From an uncultured Eubacteriales bacterium (lineage in GTDB: Bacteria; Bacillota; Clostridia; Lachnospirales; CAG-274): a stretch of 5,636 nucleotides of DNA. Each line of letters starts with the position of its first letter. Within the stretch, counting starts at the first letter, position 1. The notes beneath the pieces were generated by a model. That model did no database searches. It was not told the origin of the DNA and was given only the letters and a program-made list of their open reading frames with translations. The stretch lies in contig CABVAP010000142.1 of NCBI GenBank assembly GCA_902496345.1, positions 1-5,636 on the forward strand, read 5' to 3'. Position numbers and translations under genes: made by a program. Positions 5,633 to 5,636 of this stretch are shown piece by piece.

Positions 5633-5636
5633 AATC

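Larger units (their letters stand above)
5417..5636 (+). repeat. Diverged tandem repeat of promoter units, about 93-94 bases
   Basis: The -35 elements recur at 5417, 5511 and 5604. Each inter-promoter stretch carries a TGTTGAG-type segment soon after the start site, then A-rich tracts and a CTAAAAAA(A)GTTCTTGACA block. The third unit is cut by the window end. Such arrays usually precede 16S rRNA or other stable-RNA operons, but no RNA gene is visible here, so that assignment is inference. Confidence 0.65.

Overview
The window is AT-rich DNA from a low-GC Gram-positive bacterium, most likely an anaerobic member of the Clostridia (Bacillota). The reasons are the A/T-ending codons, GGAGG-type ribosome binding sites, TTGACA/TATAAT promoters, U-tailed terminators, and protein types common in that class. 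I cannot name the genus. All five genes lie on the + strand.

Positions 1-320 hold no gene I can support. They contain two hairpins, probably terminators of something upstream, then one or two promoters for the first gene. The first gene (about 384-1856) encodes a lipoprotein with the M1 aminopeptidase fold in which every recognisable catalytic motif is replaced; it also appears to lack a normal start codon. After 44 bases with no terminator comes a 478-residue cytoplasmic protein (1901-3337): a flavodoxin-like domain, a long Asn/Tyr/Gln-rich low-complexity linker with a 12-base tandem repeat, and a C-terminal SCP2 (sterol-carrier-like) domain. A strong terminator closes this pair.

A clear promoter at 3474-3502 then drives dapF (diaminopimelate epimerase), which makes meso-diaminopimelate for peptidoglycan and lysine. 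A strong terminator after dapF ends exactly where the ribosome binding site of the next gene begins. That gene encodes a small PAP2-family membrane phosphatase (4484-4981) and is tightly linked to a 116-residue stand-alone HPt phosphotransfer protein (4997-5347). I see no promoter for this pair in the gap, so it may be fed by read-through of the dapF terminator. DapF and a PAP2 phosphatase could both serve cell-wall synthesis (precursor and lipid-carrier recycling), but that link is inference.

The last 290 bases carry no gene. They hold three near-consensus promoters in tandem at 93-94 base spacing, each preceded by A-tracts. This is the layout seen upstream of rRNA or other very highly expressed stable-RNA operons in Clostridia, so the window probably stops just short of such an operon. 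The most unusual items are the pseudo-peptidase lipoprotein, its apparent ATT start, and the prion-like linker in the flavodoxin-SCP2 protein. I did not find a defence system, mobile element or CRISPR array.
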